From the NCBI GenBank assembly GCA_040756515.1, contig JBFLYW010000007.1, positions 62,001 to 126,000 of the forward strand: DNA of 64,000 bases, given 5' to 3'. The position numbers were made by a program, and so were the translations under genes. A model generated the notes under the pieces. It did not search any database and had not been told where the DNA came from. It saw only the letters and a program-made list of their open reading frames with translations. This stretch comes from DSXH01 sp020724325 (lineage in GTDB: Bacteria; Bacteroidota; Ignavibacteria; Ignavibacteriales; Melioribacteraceae). Shown here in pieces: positions 36,926 to 45,015 of this stretch (the first letter of the stretch is position 1; every line of letters starts with the position of its first letter).

Positions 36926-37158
36926 TGTTTGCCCTTTTTACGTTTGCCGGTAGATAGTTCATCTACTTTTGATTCAGCGTCGGTAGATATATTATCTACT
37001 TCCTCTTTTTCCTCTTTCGATTCGGTTTTAGTTTCCTCTTCATTTTGTTTGCCGGTAGATAGTTCATCTACTTTTGATTTACAACGTTCCAAATGCAACG
37101 GATAAACCGATTCACTAAATTCTTTACCACATTTTTCACACTTCATTTTTATGCTCAC
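36922..37158 (-). CDS. Small zinc-finger-like protein with repeated SKVDELSTGK motif
   Basis: 78 residues: an N-terminal CEKCGKEF...LHLERC pattern (CxxC...HxxxC) that could bind zinc, then an acidic low-complexity tail with SKVDELSTGK twice. It lies between coat and connector genes, where small head-associated proteins occur. Function unknown. Confidence 0.65.
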   Translation of the reverse strand: MSIKMKCEKCGKEFSESVYPLHLERCKSKVDELSTGKQNEEETKTESKEEKEEVDNISTDAESKVDELSTGKRKKGKQ

Positions 37159-37166
37159 AATTAATT

Positions 37167-37203
37167 AAAAAATAGGCGGAGAAATGAGGAAGCTCTCCGC
37201 CAT
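37167..37203 (-). terminator. Terminator after the coat gene
   Basis: On the minus strand, GGCGGAGA (37201-37194) pairs perfectly with TCTCCGCC (37182-37175) and is followed by ATTTTTTT. It lies 5 bases after the coat stop, so it could lower expression of connector and tail genes relative to coat. Confidence 0.85.
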
Positions 37204-37207
37204 ATTA

Positions 37208-38452
37208 TTATCCAAGTATCCGAACCGCCAATTCTGGATAAACAGCCTTGATACCATATAGTGTATCGATCGATAATATTTCCTTTTTCGTCGTTATGTC
37301 ATAACCAGCAGTAACCCTGAGCGAGATGCCTTCGAAGTTTGCTGTATATGCCGAAGCTCCGCCCATGGGTGTTTCGAGCGGTCTCGAAACAAATGCACAC
37401 GCATTTCGGATGAAAGCAAGATTAGCAACATGCGCTCCGGCTGTTTTATCAGGGAAAACAACCGCGTTATCAACGGCATGAGCTGCCTGGACCTTATTAA
37501 CGGTTGTAATCGATACAACACCGGCAACAGCGGCAGCGTCAGAGGCAGCTGCATAATAATAATTAACTCCTCCGGTGATTATATAAAATACATCACCCTG
37601 TTTAATTGTCTCGATACCCGCACCGCCTTTAAGCACGATTGTGTTCGACCCTACAACAGCCAATGTATTAACTTGCGGTGTTGTAACTGCCGTGAATGTT
37701 CCTGCTGTATGCGTGAGAACGTTTTGAGTCATGTAATTTTCCATTCCCTGAATACGTCCGATTGAACCTTCACGCAGCGCTTGAGTTGAGCCGGATTTTT
37801 CGGCATGAACAATTGCATCCAAGATGGAGAATTTCGAATGTGCAGCCGGATCCCAAACAGCAACTCTATTGGATAGAGGAACTTTATTTTTATTTAACAT
37901 TAAAGCCGCATTCGCAAAATCATCAAGACCGTCTGGTGTAGTACCCGAAGTGCCAATAAAGTAGGGAACGTCCTTGTAAAATTCTTTGTGAATGTCAGCG
38001 TCAATCTTTTGTGCAATGGCTTCCATCGCCGGATCGAGCACCTGCTGATTGAACTGATCAATATTCAGTGCTTTTTCTTTCGAAGTCCAGTTTACGGATA
38101 CGTCTGCAATGTGGTTCAATGTGATGTTAACAGAGTCTTCCGAAATATTTTGAAGATTTATTGTTCCGCCGAATTCATCCGCAACATAGACTGGCGGCTT
38201 CTTTACACGGATTGTATCACCCTGCTTTTGATATGTATTTGAATAATCGTTATAAATGAGCATCCTCATTACGAGGAAATTCCGCAGTCTAATTAACGCT
38301 TCACGTGCGATTAATTGAGTTGTGAGAAATGTGTTTGCTAATATTACTCCGTCCTTTGTGGTTTCGGACTGAAATAATATAGCCGAAACAATCAAAAACA
38401 TAAAAGCCGTGATTGCGGAAATAACCGGATGTTTAATAAAAAACTTTTTCAT
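37208..38452 (-). CDS. Major capsid protein, P22 coat-like, with N-terminal hydrophobic extension
   Basis: 414 residues. From about residue 37 (LANTFLTTQLIAREALIRLRN) the sequence follows the P22-type coat start (ANTFLTxQxIAREAL), then VRVKKP-like and an insertion region (about 225-325). The first 36 residues form a basic plus strongly hydrophobic segment (FMFLIVSAILFQ) that looks like a signal or membrane anchor, unusual for a coat. A GGACGGAG sequence precedes the ANTFL codons, but only non-standard start codons (ATA/TTA) are available there. It follows the scaffold gene. Confidence 0.85.
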   Translation of the reverse strand: MKKFFIKHPVISAITAFMFLIVSAILFQSETTKDGVILANTFLTTQLIAREALIRLRNFLVMRMLIYNDYSNTYQKQGDTIRVKKPPVYVADEFGGTINLQNISEDSVNITLNHIADVSVNWTSKEKALNIDQFNQQVLDPAMEAIAQKIDADIHKEFYKDVPYFIGTSGTTPDGLDDFANAALMLNKNKVPLSNRVAVWDPAAHSKFSILDAIVHAEKSGSTQALREGSIGRIQGMENYMTQNVLTHTAGTFTAVTTPQVNTLAVVGSNTIVLKGGAGIETIKQGDVFYIITGGVNYYYAAASDAAAVAGVVSITTVNKVQAAHAVDNAVVFPDKTAGAHVANLAFIRNACAFVSRPLETPMGGASAYTANFEGISLRVTAGYDITTKKEILSIDTLYGIKAVYPELAVRILG

Positions 38453-38461
38453 TGTAGTATC

Positions 38462-39058
38462 CTATTTTTTTTGTTCTTTTAATCGTTCGCTATAGTATTG
38501 ATCATCTGTCATCTTGCTGTAATCAACTGGAGGTGTTAAGGGTGTTGTCGGTGGCGTTCTGCCGTTCACCTTGAATTTTTCTTCGACCGCAGCTGTTATT
38601 CCACCGTTATATTCGGTTTCGAATAATTCAAGATTCTTGATTGTCGTTTCTTCATCATCGCCTAAAAACTTTTCAACCAATTTGAGCGGCAGTTTTTTTT
38701 CGATTGCCACGGAGGTAGCTTTTGCCAACAAATCCTTACGTTTGATGTCGGCTTTTAACTTTGCCTGATCTTCGGTAAGTAATCTTAACTTTTTCTGCTC
38801 TTCTGTTTCGTCCGGAAATTTCTTTTTGATTTCTTCCTCGATAAGTCCGGGCATTGTTTTTTCTTTAAACGTTGCGATACCTTTTGTTACAGCCGCATCA
38901 GTTAAGCTTTGCAAATATTTTTTTGCTGCTTCATCTTTCTCCAGGAATTCCTTAACACTGTCAAGGTTGACTGTTTTAAGTCCCTTTAAGAAATTGAGTT
39001 CGTCGGCGGTTATTGCTTCGCCTTTTTCCAGTTTTGCCAAGATTGACTTGAGATCCAT
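38462..39058 (-). CDS. Capsid scaffolding protein (GP20/DUF4355-like)
   Basis: 198 residues, highly charged and helical (EEEIKKKFPDETEEQKKLRLL, about 75-95), with a Pro-rich C-terminal linker and a basic end YYSERLKEQKK. Coiled-coil scaffolds of this type lie immediately before the coat gene, as here (9-base gap). Confidence 0.85.
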   Translation of the reverse strand: MDLKSILAKLEKGEAITADELNFLKGLKTVNLDSVKEFLEKDEAAKKYLQSLTDAAVTKGIATFKEKTMPGLIEEEIKKKFPDETEEQKKLRLLTEDQAKLKADIKRKDLLAKATSVAIEKKLPLKLVEKFLGDDEETTIKNLELFETEYNGGITAAVEEKFKVNGRTPPTTPLTPPVDYSKMTDDQYYSERLKEQKK

Positions 39059-39156
39059 GATTATTAACTCCTTTGTCCTTTCCGTTCACGCCGGAAAGTC
39101 CGTTTGTTTTTGTGAATTAATCTTGGTGAAAACTATCGGTATGAGATTAGAAAGTC

Positions 39157-39176
39157 ATCCTAATTTTCTTTAGGAT
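39157..39176. promoter_or_regulatory. Palindrome ATCCTAA/TTAGGAT upstream of scaffold-coat genes
   Basis: 7-bp inverted repeat (39157-39163, 39170-39176) with a 6-base spacer, 99 bases upstream of the scaffold start. A closely related 8-bp version lies at 46198-46217 before the packaging genes. It may be a phage regulator site or a hairpin; on the plus strand it is followed by TTTTT and could act as a terminator. Confidence 0.4.
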
Positions 39177-39194
39177 TTTTGAAAAGTTCCGGCG

Positions 39195-39217
39195 ACAAAA
39201 AACCCACCGAAGTGGGT
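39195..39217 (-). terminator. Terminator after the MuF/small-ORF pair
   Basis: On the minus strand, ACCCAC-TTCG-GTGGGT (39217-39202) with a stable tetraloop is followed by TTTTTT. It separates the portal/MuF transcript from the scaffold/coat genes. Confidence 0.85.
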
Positions 39218-39278
39218 CAATCTTTTTTAAGATAAAGCAAATCACAACGAGGTTATGATAAAAAGCAGATTTAAAAAA

Positions 39279-39467
39279 TTATTCGTCAATTCCGGCTTGC
39301 ATTTTGGAGTGGAGACCGGCTAGTTCTTTATCTTGCTTTGCTCTTTCTTCGGGTGTCATTTTCGCGCGTTGACGATCAATTTCTTCCATATAGCGGATGA
39401 ATTTTTTCATTCTTTTACGATCCCCTTCAGTAATGTCCGGGGATTCATAAATAACGCCTTCTTTCAT
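39279..39467 (-). CDS. Small charged phage protein, unknown
   Basis: 62 residues from ATG 39467 (a frame from 39521 exists but would overlap the MuF gene). GAGGAG precedes this ATG by about 12 bases. Composition is helical and charged (MKKFIRYMEEIDRQRAKMT). No family recognised; its position after MuF suggests a minor head role. Confidence 0.6.
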   Translation of the reverse strand: MKEGVIYESPDITEGDRKRMKKFIRYMEEIDRQRAKMTPEERAKQDKELAGLHSKMQAGIDE

Positions 39468-39471
39468 AAAT

Positions 39472-41805
39472 TCATTTCTCCTCGAGAATAATATAGGTTT
39501 TCCCGTTCTTATTTTCAACATTGATTACCTTAAACTTTGCATCGCTCTTGAATAGCACTTCCTTTTCTGCTGGTTTGGATGATAGAGCAGAAACGTCTTT
39601 GCCTGTTTTGGAGATAATTTCATATTTCACATTCCCATAATAGGATTCAGCTTTCTTAAAAGATGTAGAAGTGAATTGACTGAAATCAATCTCTTTGCCA
39701 GAAGTATATCGCTTTATAAAACCATCAACATCAGAAATTTTAATTCCTCGATAAACCGTTCCTTCATAGCTCGGCATTTTATTAAGCGCTTGATTGAGTA
39801 CCTTCTCAACGATCTTATCGTTCTTAGTTGCAGTGCCTTCACGTAATTTTTTATTCAGCGCATTTATTTTTCTATCGTCAGAAGTATAATACTTAATTGC
39901 GCTCGCCTCATCTTCAGTAAGTTTTAGATTTGCTAACGAACCAAATTCGGAGTCATTAAAGCGTTTGTATTTGTTAAAACCAATATCATCACCTCTGACC
40001 GTTTTTCTTAATCGGATTCCTTTCTCGGCCGCCCATTCGTCAAAAGACATATTCTTGACTAATGAACCTTCGCCATCCCTTCTTACTTTATGAGTAATGC
40101 CTTTAATTTCCATCCGAGAAGTACACCGACAATTGTGAGCTATTATGCAATTGCCATTATAATTATTTTCTTTTATATTATTTACCAAATAATAATTGTC
40201 AACTGTCTCAAGGTTATATACATGGCCGCTAAAAATAATTCTATCAACACTGACGATGTTATCAAGTTTTATAAAAAAGGATTTTCTGTTAAGGGACTCG
40301 CTAACAAATTCGGCGTCAGTAGGAATGTAATTTTGAGAATTTTTAGAGAAAATCAGATCATCCCCTTGAATAGAAGCGAAGCTATGTTTTTGAGAATGTC
40401 CAAAACAAGTTTTGCAGATCGTAAAAAACTTGTCGCAAAAGCGAATAAGACAAGAAAAAGTCAACCAGCCAGCGAAGAAGAACTTTATAAAAAAGCGCTT
40501 ACGAAAGAAAGAACTCTTTCTAAATTGGGAAAAGAAGAAATTCTTTTTGCTGAATGGCTTGCTGAATATGGTCTGAAGGGCAAACTTCAAAAAGCTTTTG
40601 GTAGATATAATATAGACATCGCTTTCGAACCCATCGCCGTGGAAATTCTTTTTAACCCCGGTGAACCTCTTAGCCGGGCTAATGATGTTCGCAAAATCAA
40701 ATATATCACGGAAAATGGCTGGAGTATAATCTACGTTTGGATTTCTCGTAACCATTTTATCACTAAAACGTGCGCAGAATATGTCGCTACCCTTATTAAG
40801 AGAATTAAGAGGAATCCATCCTTGAGGCGTCAATATTGGGTGATTCGGGGTTCCGGTGATCTGTATGCCACTAGCAGTAATGATCTTAATTAATTCTCCT
40901 TCATAATATCTTTTCGTTAAATTCTCAACGCTGCTTAGCGAATTGACAGATATATAGTACGGGAAACAATTAATATCCTCGGCAGCAATCCCGCTTAATC
41001 TTGGCCCCTCGGTCTCTGCTCCACCCGGCAAAGTAAATACCAATTTGCCATCAGCATTTTCGTGCGCCTCTTGCATATCCATACTTCTATGTGTATCGCG
41101 TGTCCGTTGGTCCAATGTTGAGACCCATATTCGAGTAGTTTTTATTCCAAGCCGTTCGGCAGCAACCTCGGCTTTGCTATACGCAAGAACACGCCCTGTT
41201 GATTGTGCGCGTCCGCTTTCCGTTCTGGCGATAATAAGAGCCCGCGAAGCCGTAATCTCAGTGCGTTTGGTTATTGCCTGGGCTATCTTTGCGTATCCTT
41301 TTCCCTCAATCAATCCCTGCGTTATCTCTTGCCGTATTGCATTGTTATATTTATTCGCGATATGGTCTTTTATGCGGTTAGGCCACTTGATCGAGTCTAG
41401 AGAATTCAGCACTACTGCACTAATTACAGTCGGATTCAATTGACCGAAGCCCATCTTAATACCAAGACCGCTTTCAAAGCTGTACCCAGTTCGATAATAT
41501 GATTCTGCAAAACATTCTTTTATAGATTCTGTTGTTAGCTTAATGTTCTCTCCGGTTAATTCTTTCAACTGAAGAGAAATTTCTTTTTCCAACACCGCCA
41601 GACGATTGTATGATTGCATATCGGAGTAAGTGACGTTATCACCAAATTTTTCATATATGCCTGCAATTTTCTTTTTAATCTCTTCGAGTGATTTTTTGTA
41701 AGAGGAAACAATGTCTCGCTGATATGAATTTAATAATTTCTCGTGAGCCGTATCGGCTTTTGATTGCAGCGCAATTATTCTTTTTTTAATTTCGTCATCG
41801 GTCAT
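39472..41805 (-). CDS. Minor head protein: MuF domain + intein + C-terminal ADP-ribosyltransferase
   Basis: 777 codons. Residues 1-279: helical SPP1 gp7/Mu F-type head morphogenesis domain (IIARTESGRAQSTGRVLAY; WVSTLDQRTRDTHRSMD). Residues 280-558: intein (see separate entry), inserted so that splicing joins AAEDIN to CRCTSR and restores the MuF NCRC motif. Residues about 610-777: R-S-E-type ADP-ribosyltransferase with Arg686 (VYRG), FTSTS (711-715) and Glu747-Lys-Glu749 (ExE). MuF proteins enter the capsid, so the toxin-like domain could be delivered with the DNA; this is inference from MuF-toxin fusions known in other phages. Confidence 0.88.
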   Translation of the reverse strand: MTDDEIKKRIIALQSKADTAHEKLLNSYQRDIVSSYKKSLEEIKKKIAGIYEKFGDNVTYSDMQSYNRLAVLEKEISLQLKELTGENIKLTTESIKECFAESYYRTGYSFESGLGIKMGFGQLNPTVISAVVLNSLDSIKWPNRIKDHIANKYNNAIRQEITQGLIEGKGYAKIAQAITKRTEITASRALIIARTESGRAQSTGRVLAYSKAEVAAERLGIKTTRIWVSTLDQRTRDTHRSMDMQEAHENADGKLVFTLPGGAETEGPRLSGIAAEDINCFPYYISVNSLSSVENLTKRYYEGELIKIITASGIQITGTPNHPILTPQGWIPLNSLNKGSDIFCARFSDKMVTRNPNVDYTPAIFRDIFDFANIISPAKRFTGVKKNFHGDGFESDVYIISTKSFLKFALQTIFSKPFSKKNFFFSQFRKSSFFRKRFFIKFFFAGWLTFSCLIRFCDKFFTICKTCFGHSQKHSFASIQGDDLIFSKNSQNYIPTDAEFVSESLNRKSFFIKLDNIVSVDRIIFSGHVYNLETVDNYYLVNNIKENNYNGNCIIAHNCRCTSRMEIKGITHKVRRDGEGSLVKNMSFDEWAAEKGIRLRKTVRGDDIGFNKYKRFNDSEFGSLANLKLTEDEASAIKYYTSDDRKINALNKKLREGTATKNDKIVEKVLNQALNKMPSYEGTVYRGIKISDVDGFIKRYTSGKEIDFSQFTSTSFKKAESYYGNVKYEIISKTGKDVSALSSKPAEKEVLFKSDAKFKVINVENKNGKTYIILEEK
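40132..40968 (-). other. Intein (279 codons) in the minor head gene
   Basis: Cys280 (codon 40968-40966) is the first residue. Block B is GTPNHPIL (Thr319, His322), block F is SGHVYNLETVDNYYLVNN (526-543), and block G is IIAHN followed by Cys559 as the +1 nucleophile. These are complete protein-splicing residues. No LAGLIDADG motif is visible; the central ~165 codons read as Phe/Lys-rich low-complexity sequence because they are the complement of a nuclease gene on the other strand. Confidence 0.9.
40222..40893 (+). CDS. Vsr-like (EDxHD-type) putative homing endonuclease, antisense within the intein
   Basis: 223 residues from ATG 40222 (AAGG 8 bases upstream; the frame is open further to 40090). 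Residues 8-40 form a helix-turn-helix (GLANKFGVSRNVILRIF) for DNA binding. Residues about 110-195 follow the Vsr/DUF559 nuclease pattern: an acidic helix KEEILFAEWL, the metal-binding strand NIDIAF with Asp, EIL, then R..DVRKIKYITENGWSIIYVW. The gene lies wholly inside the intein on the opposite strand, in exact antiparallel codon register. It uses no TTA, CTA or TCA codon. The role as the intein's mobility nuclease is inferred. Confidence 0.8.
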   Translation: MAAKNNSINTDDVIKFYKKGFSVKGLANKFGVSRNVILRIFRENQIIPLNRSEAMFLRMSKTSFADRKKLVAKANKTRKSQPASEEELYKKALTKERTLSKLGKEEILFAEWLAEYGLKGKLQKAFGRYNIDIAFEPIAVEILFNPGEPLSRANDVRKIKYITENGWSIIYVWISRNHFITKTCAEYVATLIKRIKRNPSLRRQYWVIRGSGDLYATSSNDLN

Positions 41806-42050
41806 TAAAGATTCTCGAAGGGATTATCTTTTGTCGTTAATGTTTCCCCGCTACTTAAAGAAAGGATAAATTCATCCTCACGATATTGGCTTTTTTCAAC
41901 GTACTCTATCTTATCGAATCTTATCCAAACATCAATCCATTTAATTTCATTATCTTCTATCGATGTTTTTATTCCGAGTTCTTCCAGTCGGTTATATTCT
42001 TCAGCTACTTTCTCGCTTGTTATTGCAATCTTGGTTTTAAATATTTCCAT
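41805..42050 (-). CDS. Small phage protein between portal and minor head genes, unknown
   Basis: 81 residues from ATG 42050 (overlapping the portal stop by 14 bases) and sharing one base with the MuF start. The sequence has IKWIDVWIRFDKIEYVEKSQY and an SSGETLTTKDNPFENL end. No family recognised; coupled translation on both sides shows it is real. Confidence 0.7.
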   Translation of the reverse strand: MEIFKTKIAITSEKVAEEYNRLEELGIKTSIEDNEIKWIDVWIRFDKIEYVEKSQYREDEFILSLSSGETLTTKDNPFENL

Positions 42051-43422
42051 CATCCACCTCGCTAAAGTCAACTTTATAAGCCGCTCCTTCCTCTTCCATT
42101 TTTTTTATGGTTTGATTTACATCTTTTACGAACGGCAATAAGCTCAATCTCGTTTCTTCATCGACTTGACCTTTTAACTTGCCGGATACATCAGCATAGT
42201 AGAGCAAGTCAACCGGAAGATTACGTGTAAATTGTAGCTGAATATCTTCGGGGATAATTTTTATGTTTTTCTTTTTCCAAGCCGAAGCAATTATTGTGAA
42301 CATCGTCCGTGTTGCTTTTGTGAATTTCCGCTCTTTTATTATTGCTTTATTTTCCAAGCCGACTAACTTCCACTTGCGAGACTCTCCACTCATTGCTGAG
42401 CCGGAGAATTGTTCATCTTTCATATCCACAGCTTTGGCGAACTTATATATATTTTCGTTGAGTGTTTTTTTGTGGTTTTCTAAAAACTGTGCGGCTCCGT
42501 CAAGCATTTTTGTTAAAAACTCAGCAAAGGTCTCAGATTTTTTATCCGGAAATCCAAGCGCACCGGTTCTCTTTGCTTCGGCCAATACTTCAGCGGTCGG
42601 CTCAACTCCATAAAACGCTAAATATGCAATTCTAAACTCCTCTATCTCGTTTTGCGCATCGCTTAGAGTTCGGTCATAAGCATCAATTAAGTTTTCAACC
42701 TTTTCAAAATCCCCAAGTATTGCATCATCATTTTGATAACATATAACCGGTATATGATCGAATAAATGAGGGTTCGTGGGATTGTTCAAGTCTAATTCAA
42801 AATCACCTTTTTCATTCTCGATAAAGAAGGTAATGTTTTTATAATCGTACCATTCAACTTTTGTCCTCTTAATTGGTTTACCATGATAATCAATCAAATC
42901 AACTTCGTAATAAATCATTGCGTATTGAAGTTCGTCGAGTGTTGAATCATAAATGAATATTACTTCCCACGGTCTTATGTTCATAATCTTTTCTTTGCCA
43001 TACATATCAATGTAACATAGCCGCGCAGCTTGACCGCAGATAGATGCATATTTGCCGGTTAAGCTATCGAGATCATCGATAGTATTTCTTCTTATAAACT
43101 CATCAATAATTCCTTGCTGTCTTAAAACTTCGGCTTCAGAATAATTTTTTGAGTTGATGGAATATTTTATCGGGTAGCCGAAAAGATAACCGGTAAACAG
43201 ATCAACAATATCCCCTCGGAAATCATTGTTAAGTTTTGCGTTAACTTTTTTAGCATCCTCAAAAGTGCGTCCGAGAATAGGCACATTCCCAGTATAAGAT
43301 TCATATAAACGCAGCATCTTTTTCTTCTGTGGTTTATGCTCTTCGATCAGATCTTTAATGATCTTACTTGTAATCTGTCCATTCTGCCTTTTTATTAGAT
43401 CGATTACTTGTTGACTTGTCAT
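42037..43422 (-). CDS. Phage portal protein (SPP1 gp6-like)
   Basis: 461 residues. Seen: NDFRGDIVDLFTGYLFGYPI near residue 68, RPWEVIFIYDS, NPTNPHLFDHIPVICYQND and FSGSAMSGESRKWKLVGLENKA, all typical of SPP1-type portals. It forms the dodecameric DNA entry ring and lies right after the large terminase gene. Confidence 0.92.
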   Translation of the reverse strand: MTSQQVIDLIKRQNGQITSKIIKDLIEEHKPQKKKMLRLYESYTGNVPILGRTFEDAKKVNAKLNNDFRGDIVDLFTGYLFGYPIKYSINSKNYSEAEVLRQQGIIDEFIRRNTIDDLDSLTGKYASICGQAARLCYIDMYGKEKIMNIRPWEVIFIYDSTLDELQYAMIYYEVDLIDYHGKPIKRTKVEWYDYKNITFFIENEKGDFELDLNNPTNPHLFDHIPVICYQNDDAILGDFEKVENLIDAYDRTLSDAQNEIEEFRIAYLAFYGVEPTAEVLAEAKRTGALGFPDKKSETFAEFLTKMLDGAAQFLENHKKTLNENIYKFAKAVDMKDEQFSGSAMSGESRKWKLVGLENKAIIKERKFTKATRTMFTIIASAWKKKNIKIIPEDIQLQFTRNLPVDLLYYADVSGKLKGQVDEETRLSLLPFVKDVNQTIKKMEEEGAAYKVDFSEVDDGNI

Positions 43423-43443
43423 TTCCTATCTCCCAAAGTTGTA

Positions 43444-45015
43444 TCAATGATTCACAGCTTTTAATTGTCGTTTAATACTTATTGATTCTGCTACCCCAGT
43501 AGTAGCATCCGGCGCGTCATCATGAAGATTTTTTTTCCCTTTCTGATAAGATACCATTGCATTGTAATAATCAGGCCACTTGTCTTTCCAATTAATAGGG
43601 AAAAAAACATTGTTTTGCACAGTTGATGAATTTGTGAATATTCGCGCCATTTTATTTTGGCTTTGATGAAACCATTTTATAAAACAACTTTTCGTTTTAT
43701 GATTTTCCCAAAGCAATCGTTCAACATTCCGAGCGAAGCCTCGTCCGCCGTTATTACTCTCAATTTGTGCTTCGCGAACTTTGTTATCAAAAAGCATTTT
43801 TGCAGTAGCGGGTTCTGTTTCTTCCATTGGCGCTTGCGTGTATAAGACATCAAGTATATATGCACTACCTTTATAAACTCCATAACAGATCGAACACAAA
43901 TAGTCATCTCCTTCATCTGCTGTATCAGTGTAATTTTTCAAACCTTCAAAAAGTGATTTTCCATTTTCATCCTTTGGGGTATCGATATATGTTTTGAATG
44001 ATTGATATAACTTTCCTTGAAGGTCAATTGGTTCTTGATGATAATTAGCCCTGAATATTTCATGCACCATTTTTTTGCTTAGAGAAAAATATCTTTCCCG
44101 ACTCAACACCTTCTCACATAACATCAAATCGGTTTGCTTATTATAAGCCTCTAATTTGAAGATATACCATTCCGGCGCTTCGTCCGAATTCAGTATCCTT
44201 CCGCAAAGATCATTCTCTGCCCATCTTGTCATTACAATTATTTCGAATGGTTCTCTGCCTTCGGCATCGCCACGAGAAAGAAATGTTCCCGTATACCAAG
44301 TCCAGATTTTTTCTAATCTTTCTTGATTAAATGCTTCCTCGGCTAATTTTATCGGATCGTCAATGATTAATATCGATCCGCCTTTGCCTGTTATGCTGCC
44401 GCCAATACCCGCTCCCAGGTAATTGAAGAATTGACCCTCGAGCGCCCATTTATAATAACTGCTGCTTCCGTGTTTAATTTTTACTTTCGGAAAGAAATCT
44501 GAAAAGACAAAACCACTTTCACTTATTCTTTGTTCTTGAATTCCGTCGCGTGTGAATTTCGCAAAATCGCCGGCAGCATCATCATTGTACGAACACTCGA
44601 TAATTCTTTCGGTTTGATTTTTACCGAATATCCATTGACAGAAATTTATTAAGCTTCTACTTTTACCAAAACGCGGAGGAATGTTTATCATTATCTTTTT
44701 GCAAACAATAATATTTTCAAGTCCCTCAGTTGTGGCTACAATCTGCCAATCGTCGGAAGCGTCGTATTTAATTATCCTGCCTTCATAAAATGCTTGCAAA
44801 GTGTTGACTAAATTTTTTAGATAAATTTTATCGTCGGTGTAATAAGAGGGTTCTTTAAGATGACAGTAATTCCAAAGAGAATCTATTCCCGATTGAATAG
44901 TTTTCTGCCACGATTCCCGGCGTGTGGTATCGCGTTCATATTCAAGTTTATCCTTTTCGCTTTTCCGCTTTCTTTGTTCCTGCTCTATTTCAAGTAAAAG
45001 CAACTCCTCTGTCAT
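43444..45015 (-). CDS. Terminase large subunit
   Basis: 523 residues; ATP-driven DNA packaging motor and nuclease. Seen: Walker A IPPRFGKS (112-119), Walker B SILIIDDP (214-221), the coupling region VMTRWAENDLCGRI, and a C-terminal RNase H-like nuclease with DTADEGDDYL and HDDAPDATTG. It overlaps the small subunit gene by 4 bases. Confidence 0.92.
   Translation of the reverse strand: MTEELLLLEIEQEQRKRKSEKDKLEYERDTTRRESWQKTIQSGIDSLWNYCHLKEPSYYTDDKIYLKNLVNTLQAFYEGRIIKYDASDDWQIVATTEGLENIIVCKKIMINIPPRFGKSRSLINFCQWIFGKNQTERIIECSYNDDAAGDFAKFTRDGIQEQRISESGFVFSDFFPKVKIKHGSSSYYKWALEGQFFNYLGAGIGGSITGKGGSILIIDDPIKLAEEAFNQERLEKIWTWYTGTFLSRGDAEGREPFEIIVMTRWAENDLCGRILNSDEAPEWYIFKLEAYNKQTDLMLCEKVLSRERYFSLSKKMVHEIFRANYHQEPIDLQGKLYQSFKTYIDTPKDENGKSLFEGLKNYTDTADEGDDYLCSICYGVYKGSAYILDVLYTQAPMEETEPATAKMLFDNKVREAQIESNNGGRGFARNVERLLWENHKTKSCFIKWFHQSQNKMARIFTNSSTVQNNVFFPINWKDKWPDYYNAMVSYQKGKKNLHDDAPDATTGVAESISIKRQLKAVNH

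Noticed and set aside
36833..37105. Plus-strand open frame with SSTFDSAS-type repeats
   Set aside because: Antisense shadow of the SKVDELSTGK repeats and connector gene on the minus strand; no start signal.
40090..40221. Upstream extension of the antisense nuclease frame (44 codons)
   Set aside because: It is a hydrophobic, Ile-rich translation of the complement of intein blocks F and G; the ATG at 40222 has the ribosome binding site and begins the helix-turn-helix domain.
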